NCBI RefSeq assembly: GCF_014873945.1
Contig: NZ_JADBEC010000003.1
Location: 1 to 64,000, forward strand
Direction: 5' to 3'
Length of the DNA: 64,000 nucleotides
From: Rhizobium viscosum
GTDB taxonomy: Bacteria; Pseudomonadota; Alphaproteobacteria; Rhizobiales; Rhizobiaceae
The notes beneath the pieces were generated by a model that had not been told where the DNA came from, searched no databases, and saw only the letters and a program-made list of their open reading frames with translations. Of this stretch, positions 59,838 to 64,000 are shown piece by piece. How positions within the stretch are numbered: position 1 is the first letter of the stretch; each line of letters starts with the position of its first letter. The translations under genes and the position numbers were made by a program.

Positions 59838-60827
59838 ATGCCTTCAGAGACTTTCGTGGTCGACTGGCTGCTCGCCTCCGATCCCGCCATCCGCTGGCAG
59901 GTGCTGCGCGATCTGCTCGACGCGCCTGAACCCGTCTGGTCCGCCGAACGGCAGAAGGTCGAGCGGGAGGGGTGGGGTGCCAAGCTATTGTCCTTTCAGG
60001 ATCCCGATGGGCAATGGGCGGGCGGCTCGTTCCTGCCCAGCGATTTCACGCGCGAGGAATGGCAGGCGACCGGACAACCCTGGACGGCGACGAATTTTTC
60101 GCTGACGCAGCTTCGCGAATTCGGTCTCGACCCGCGTTCGGAGAGCGCAAGGAGAACTGTCGCGCTCATCGGCGCCAATTGCCGCTGGGACGAAGGCGGG
60201 CAACCCTTCTGGGAGGGCGAGGTGGAGGAATGCATCAATGGCCGCACGGTTGGCGACGGCGCCTATTTCGGCGTCGATGTTTCGCCCATCGTGGAAAGAT
60301 TGCTCGGCGAGCGGCAGTCGGATGGCGGCTGGAACTGCGAGCGGGCGAATGGCTCGATGCGCTCCTCCTTCCATACGACGATCAATGTGCTGGAGGGACT
60401 TCTCGAATATGAGCGGGCGACCGGCGGCACCGAGCAATCGCGCGAGGCAAGACGGTCAGGCGAGGATTATCTTCTGGCGCGGCACCTGATGCGGCGCCTC
60501 AGCACCGGCGAGCCGGTCGACGAAAAATTCATGCAGTTCCTGCATCCCAACCGCTGGCGCTTCGATGTGCTGCGGGCGCTCGATTACTTTCGCGCCTCAA
60601 GCCTGCTAACGGGGGCCGCGCCCGATATGCGGCTGAAGGAGGCAATCGGATACCTCCGATCGCGGCGACTGGAGGATGGTCGCTGGCCGCTCGACTGGCG
60701 CGTGTCCGGCAGGGCCTGGTTCGTCATGGATGACGGGGAGGGAGAGCCCTCACGCTGGGTGACGCTCAGGGCTCTCAGGGTGCTGAAATGGTGGGATGGC
60801 CGGCAGGCTGAACATGCCTTTGCGTGA
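59838..60827 (+). CDS. squalene-cyclase/prenyltransferase-like toroid protein
   Basis: A 329-residue soluble protein from ATG 59838. Repeated helical hairpins with QW-like elements (F-Q-D-P-D-G-Q-W-A-G-G, R-Q-S-D-G-G-W-N-C, L-E-D-G-R-W-P-L) give an alpha/alpha-toroid as in squalene cyclases and prenyltransferases. The D-x-D-D acid motif of true cyclases is absent. It is much shorter than squalene-hopene cyclase (about 630), so probably a single toroid with unknown function. Confidence 0.8.
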   Translation: MPSETFVVDWLLASDPAIRWQVLRDLLDAPEPVWSAERQKVEREGWGAKLLSFQDPDGQWAGGSFLPSDFTREEWQATGQPWTATNFSLTQLREFGLDPRSESARRTVALIGANCRWDEGGQPFWEGEVEECINGRTVGDGAYFGVDVSPIVERLLGERQSDGGWNCERANGSMRSSFHTTINVLEGLLEYERATGGTEQSREARRSGEDYLLARHLMRRLSTGEPVDEKFMQFLHPNRWRFDVLRALDYFRASSLLTGAAPDMRLKEAIGYLRSRRLEDGRWPLDWRVSGRAWFVMDDGEGEPSRWVTLRALRVLKWWDGRQAEHAFA

Positions 60828-60868
60828 GGCAGCTGCGACATTCGGCATTGCCTAGGGTAATCCGTGGT

Positions 60869-61249
60869 TTAGGCCGGTGTGCTGAAGGCCGAAAGCCTGG
60901 CCTCGAACTCTTCCATCGTATCGAGAAACCAGCAGGTCGTGCCGCGATTGGCTTCAAGGACGAAGCTTTGCAACGCGTTGCTCACGGCAAGCTCCGCATC
61001 GATCCTGCCGATGATGGCGACACGGACCTTGTAGTTGGTGAATTTCTGGATCGCAGCACCTGCGATGCCCGAGCGCAGCGTCAGGAAATCCTCGGGCAGG
61101 TCGGCAACCGGCAACACCACCCAATCGACGGCTTCGCCAAGTGCGTGGCCGATCAGATCGTTGATGCCGCTTTCAGCCGATAGTGGCTTGCCATCGGGAT
61201 TGCGGAGGAGCACGCGAAAGCCGTGCGAGAGCCTGATATCATTGCTCAC
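60869..61249 (-). CDS. DUF4180 domain protein
   Basis: A 126-residue protein of the DUF4180 type: D-W-V-V-L-P-V-A-D-L-P-E-D-F-L-T-L-R-S-G-I-A-G-A-A-I-Q-K-F-T-N-Y-K-V-R-V-A-I-I-G and the C-terminal R-G-T-T-C-W-F. Function unknown. It lies 16 bases downstream of a helix-turn-helix gene on the same strand, so both are likely to be one unit. Confidence 0.85.
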   Translation of the reverse strand: MSNDIRLSHGFRVLLRNPDGKPLSAESGINDLIGHALGEAVDWVVLPVADLPEDFLTLRSGIAGAAIQKFTNYKVRVAIIGRIDAELAVSNALQSFVLEANRGTTCWFLDTMEEFEARLSAFSTPA

Positions 61250-61265
61250 GGAATGTCCTTTCTGG

Positions 61266-61691
61266 TCAGCGGAGTGCCTTCAGATAAGCGTCCAGGCTGT
61301 TCAACAGTTCCGCCGTATCCGACGGCGTGCCGATGAGAATGAATTTCTGGAGTTGCCGTTCCGCGTCATAGGCGGCGTTGAACTGCATGGCGTGCGGACG
61401 GCGATGCCGCGAGATCAGCATGGCCTGCATCAGCACCGTCAGGCGGTTCGAGATTTCGGCGGAGAGATCAGGCACCTCGACGATGCTGGTGACATAGACC
61501 TCGGCCTGCGGGGCCGGGGCGCTGTTGCTGACACCGGCGAAGGCTTCGAGGTCGGAGCGCAGAATGCGGTAAGACTTGCCGATGCGCGTGGCGCGCAACC
61601 GCTTTTCGCGGATCAACCGCAGTACGGTCTTCGGGTGCAGTTTCAGCCGCTCGGCGGCCTGTTCGGCAGTGTAGAACTCTTCCGACGTCAT
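61266..61691 (-). CDS. excisionase-type helix-turn-helix protein
   Basis: A 141-residue protein. Residues about 6-50 form a MerR/excisionase-like winged helix (Y-T-A-E-Q-A-A-E-R-L-K-L-H-P-K-T-V-L-R-L-I-R-E-K-R-L-R-A-T-R-I-G-K-S-Y-R-I). Residues 65-141 are a distinct domain with a ferredoxin-like pattern (EVYVTSIVEVPDLSAEISN, MQFNAAYDAERQLQKFILIG). No integrase lies nearby, so it is a transcriptional regulator rather than an excisionase. Partner of the DUF4180 gene. Confidence 0.8.
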   Translation of the reverse strand: MTSEEFYTAEQAAERLKLHPKTVLRLIREKRLRATRIGKSYRILRSDLEAFAGVSNSAPAPQAEVYVTSIVEVPDLSAEISNRLTVLMQAMLISRHRRPHAMQFNAAYDAERQLQKFILIGTPSDTAELLNSLDAYLKALR

Positions 61692-61836
61692 CCGTATTAT
61701 TCTCTATCGTGATTTATATTTTGGATAATAAGGAATATTTCGAAATAATCCAGATCGATATTCGCCTTGATGCGGATCAATGCGGAATGCACAGCAGCGA
61801 ACCATGCTTCAGCCATCAAACCGAATGGAGCGAGCC

Positions 61837-62289
61837 ATGGACGAGGCGATCAGGAAGACGATCCAGGCAATACTGGATGGGCAGCGGATCATGAGCGTTG
61901 CGACGCTCCGGCCAGACGGCTGGCCGCAAGCGACGACGGTCGGCTACGTCAATGACGAGCTGACGCTCTATTTTCTCTGCAGCCCCGACAGCCAGAAGGC
62001 CGCCAATCTGGCGCGGGACAACAGGGTGTCGTTGACGATCAACCCGGATGCCGGCCAGCTGATGCAGATCACCGGCTTGTCGATGGCCGCGCATGCCGAA
62101 AAGGTGGAGGATCCTGACGAGGCCGAAAGGGTGCTCCAGCTGATGCCGGCGAAATATCCTGTTCAGGAGGGCCTGGAGATTGCCATGCCGACGCGGGATC
62201 AGATCTGCATCTTCCGCGTCATGCCGAAGGTGATTTCCGTGCTCGATTATTCCAAGGGGTTCGGGCACGCCGATCTCGTGACGCTCTGA
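61837..62289 (+). CDS. pyridoxamine 5'-phosphate oxidase-like flavin protein
   Basis: A 150-residue split-barrel protein from ATG 61837: I-M-S-V-A-T-L-R-P-D-G-W-P-Q-A-T-T-V-G-Y, then F-L-C-S-P-D-S-Q-K-A-A-N-L and V-S-L-T-I-N, the FMN/F420-binding PNPOx pattern. It is a small enzyme or flavin-binding protein of unknown substrate. Confidence 0.82.
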   Translation: MDEAIRKTIQAILDGQRIMSVATLRPDGWPQATTVGYVNDELTLYFLCSPDSQKAANLARDNRVSLTINPDAGQLMQITGLSMAAHAEKVEDPDEAERVLQLMPAKYPVQEGLEIAMPTRDQICIFRVMPKVISVLDYSKGFGHADLVTL

Positions 62290-62339
62290 TGCGGCGTGCC
62301 GCGTAGAGGCGCGGCAGCTTGGTATTAACGGCGTGAAGG

Positions 62340-63197
62340 TCAGGTGCCCTTTGCGACCTTGGCAGCGCCCCAGAGCGAGCCGGGATTGGCACGGTTGGGA
62401 TGGAGTGCCAGCATGGCGTCGAACAGTTCGCGCGCCGTCGTCGTTTCCAGCTCAAGCCTATTGAAATCGCGCAGATATTGCTGTGTCTGGTCGATGATAT
62501 CAGGGTTGTCGTCATTTTCCGGAATCTTGTGGCCAGCAACGACGGCCTTCGGCTTCAGCTCCTTCAGGCTATCAAGCGTTTCGATCCAGTGTTGCCGGCT
62601 CTCGCGTGTGGTTTCGCCGAGATAGCAGTGGATGCCGTTATAGACGACGTCTCCGCCGACGATCAGCCCAATCGAGGGAACGTACAGGGCGGTCGAGTGC
62701 GACATGTCGGTGTGGCCGGCGTCGATCGGGATCAGCTTGTGGCCTTCGAGATCGAGGTCCGGTGTTTCAAGGACATCGGCGACAGCCATGTTCTCAGCGA
62801 TCTCGCCGGGGAAGAGTTTGCGCCAGAAGCCGTCGAGCATGTCGGGGGCGCTCTGGCGGCGCATCGCCTCCACCACGTCAGATATGGCATAGGCCTTCGC
62901 ATCGGGGAAACGTTCAAGCAACGTGCCGATACCGAAGAAATGGTCGCCATGCCCATGCGTAATATAGATGGCTTTCAGCTGCTTGCCGCTCGCTTCCACC
63001 CAGTCGGCGAGCGTCTTTGTCTGCGGTACGGTCAGGAAGGTATCGACGAGTATGGCATCACGCTCGCCCGAGATGAGCGTGGCCGAATTGGCGACCCATC
63101 GAAGGGAGGGATCGCCACCCGGTACGTCACGGCTGAGGCCCGGGCGGCGGATTGTCAGGACATCATAGCGCAGGCTTGGGGTGGGATTTAAGGGCAT
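62340..63197 (-). CDS. metallo-beta-lactamase-fold hydrolase
   Basis: A 285-residue MBL-fold protein: T-H-G-H-G-D-H-F-F-G (metal motif, about residues 78-87), a later His in D-A-G-H-T-D-M-S-H-S and His near 220 (A-G-H-K-I-P). No signal peptide, so a cytoplasmic hydrolase. It is divergent from a TetR gene 121 bases away, which probably controls it. Confidence 0.88.
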   Translation of the reverse strand: MPLNPTPSLRYDVLTIRRPGLSRDVPGGDPSLRWVANSATLISGERDAILVDTFLTVPQTKTLADWVEASGKQLKAIYITHGHGDHFFGIGTLLERFPDAKAYAISDVVEAMRRQSAPDMLDGFWRKLFPGEIAENMAVADVLETPDLDLEGHKLIPIDAGHTDMSHSTALYVPSIGLIVGGDVVYNGIHCYLGETTRESRQHWIETLDSLKELKPKAVVAGHKIPENDDNPDIIDQTQQYLRDFNRLELETTTARELFDAMLALHPNRANPGSLWGAAKVAKGT

Positions 63198-63270
63198 AAT
63201 AGCAATTCCTTGAAAAGTTGGAGTTACGGCTACTGGGCGAGGGGAAAGCCCTTGATTTCAGTAATTAGGA

Positions 63271-63299
63271 AATTAATATGTGACCGGTCGTCTTTAATT
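63271..63299. promoter_or_regulatory. palindromic operator candidate between MBL and TetR genes
   Basis: A central GACCGGTC (63282-63289) is flanked by AATTAA (63271-63276) and TTAATT (63294-63299) almost symmetrically. It lies 20 bases from the tetR start. The arrangement is what a TetR dimer would bind. Confidence 0.5.
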
Positions 63300-63318
63300 A
63301 TTCAAGAGGAAAACGAAC

Positions 63319-63939
63319 ATGGAAAAGCCGGCCCGCCGCGGTCCCAAGCCGAATATGCAAATGCGGGAGAAACTCATCGAAGCGGGCCTGAGGGAGATCC
63401 ATGCCAACGGCTTTGCCGCGACCGGCATCCAGAAGATCGTCGATGACATCAAGGTTCCAAAGGGCTCCTTCTATAACTACTTTGACAGCAAGGAGGCCTT
63501 CGGAGCGGAGATTTCCGATCGCTATTCCGAGCAGGCGCTTGCCCGGCTCGTGAGCTTTCTTGCTGATGCCGACAAACCGCCCCTTCGCCGGCTCAAGGCT
63601 TATTTCGACGATCGCACCGCGTCCTTTGCGCTCAGAGGTCATACGCAGGGCTGCGTACTCGGCAATTTCAGTGCCGAGACGGTCGATCATAGCGAGTTGA
63701 TCCGCCAGCATGTGGCAGCGCATTTCAGCCGCTGGAGCGAGGTCATCGCGGCTTGCCTCGCCGAAGCGCAGAGAGACGGCACACTAACTGGCGAGCTGCC
63801 GGCCGAAACACTTGCCGATTTCATCCTGAACAGTTGGGAGGGGGCACTTCTGCGCATGCGCGCCGACCGTAGCGGAGCGCCGCTCGAAACATTCAAGCAG
63901 ATGGTCTTTGATGTGCTGCTGCACGGTAGAGGGCATTGA
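63319..63939 (+). CDS. TetR family transcriptional regulator
   Basis: A 206-residue TetR regulator: R-E-K-L-I-E-A-G-L-R-E-I-H-A-N-G-F-A-A-T-G-I-Q-K-I-V-D-D-I-K-V-P-K-G-S-F-Y-N-Y-F is the complete helix-turn-helix. The ligand domain includes G-C-V-L-G-N-F-S-A-E, the TetR_C_16/AcrR-like block. Predicted to repress the divergent MBL hydrolase gene through the GACCGGTC site. The final 60 bases of the window hold nothing recognisable. Confidence 0.9.
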   Translation: MEKPARRGPKPNMQMREKLIEAGLREIHANGFAATGIQKIVDDIKVPKGSFYNYFDSKEAFGAEISDRYSEQALARLVSFLADADKPPLRRLKAYFDDRTASFALRGHTQGCVLGNFSAETVDHSELIRQHVAAHFSRWSEVIAACLAEAQRDGTLTGELPAETLADFILNSWEGALLRMRADRSGAPLETFKQMVFDVLLHGRGH

Positions 63940-64000
63940 GGATCATTTACCTCGATTAAGGAGAGATTTCTGTTCCAGCTCGGGCATTTACCATCTTGGC

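Overview
The window is about 61-62% G+C with compact, mostly ATG-started genes. It looks like chromosomal or chromid DNA of a Rhizobiaceae alphaproteobacterium (Rhizobium or a close relative). The evidence is a DUF982 gene, a coxMNOP-type alternative oxidase cluster, RIME-like palindromic intergenic repeats, GGAAC-N16/17-CGTT promoters of the EcfG general stress response, and rhizobial families such as DUF1062, DUF1800/DUF1501 and a stand-alone DnaB-like ATPase. I see no rRNA, tRNA, CRISPR array, intact insertion sequence, phage or symbiosis genes.

Layout. 0-14.5 kb: NmrA-like reductase, TspO, a methyltransferase, two stress-type genes behind EcfG-type promoters, a beta-propeller protein with a winged-helix regulator, a DUF899 protein, an MFS carrier, a diguanylate cyclase and the DUF1800/DUF1501 pair. 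14.5-24 kb: two RIME-like repeats around two orphan genes, an acyl-CoA thioesterase, a Cache chemoreceptor, two SnoaL-like proteins, an extensin-like protein, a parDE toxin-antitoxin module next to a gene remnant, a P-loop kinase and a VOC protein. 24-28 kb: receiver protein, an EcfG-like sigma factor, a Crp/Fnr regulator, a DUF982 protein, and a haloalkane dehalogenase/MarR pair sharing a perfect 13-bp inverted repeat. 28-33 kb: cytochrome c plus a coxMNOP-like oxidase operon. 33-43.5 kb: a stress-promoter gene pair, GNAT, adenylate cyclase, ABC exporter, PEP-mutase-like protein, and a phosphate cluster (Nudix, DUF47/PhoU-like, PiT, Nudix). 43.5-48.6 kb: aldo/keto reductase, a frameshifted cupin, LysR, a remnant duplicate of the LysR 3' end, and the DnaB-like ATPase. 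48.7-54.5 kb: PepSY, cytochrome b561 and a two-component system, a probable stress-induced small RNA, a TetR/SDR pair and COQ7. 54.7-64 kb: a remnant duplicate of the SDR 5' end, a phosphotransferase, rhodanese-ChrB and ChrA, SDR/LysR, a cyclase-like protein, DUF4180/HTH, a PNPOx-like protein and an MBL/TetR pair.

The main cross-cutting theme is the general stress response. Near-consensus EcfG promoters lie upstream of at least four genes or operons and one probable non-coding RNA (about 52202-52311). That RNA has a 5' hairpin with a C-rich loop and a 3' terminator, the architecture of Caulobacter GsrN. An EcfG-like sigma factor in the same window has a matching element in its own leader. A second theme is decay and rearrangement: five truncated, frameshifted or partially duplicated genes sit beside likely acquired modules. 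All calls come from reading the sequence; no database search was possible.
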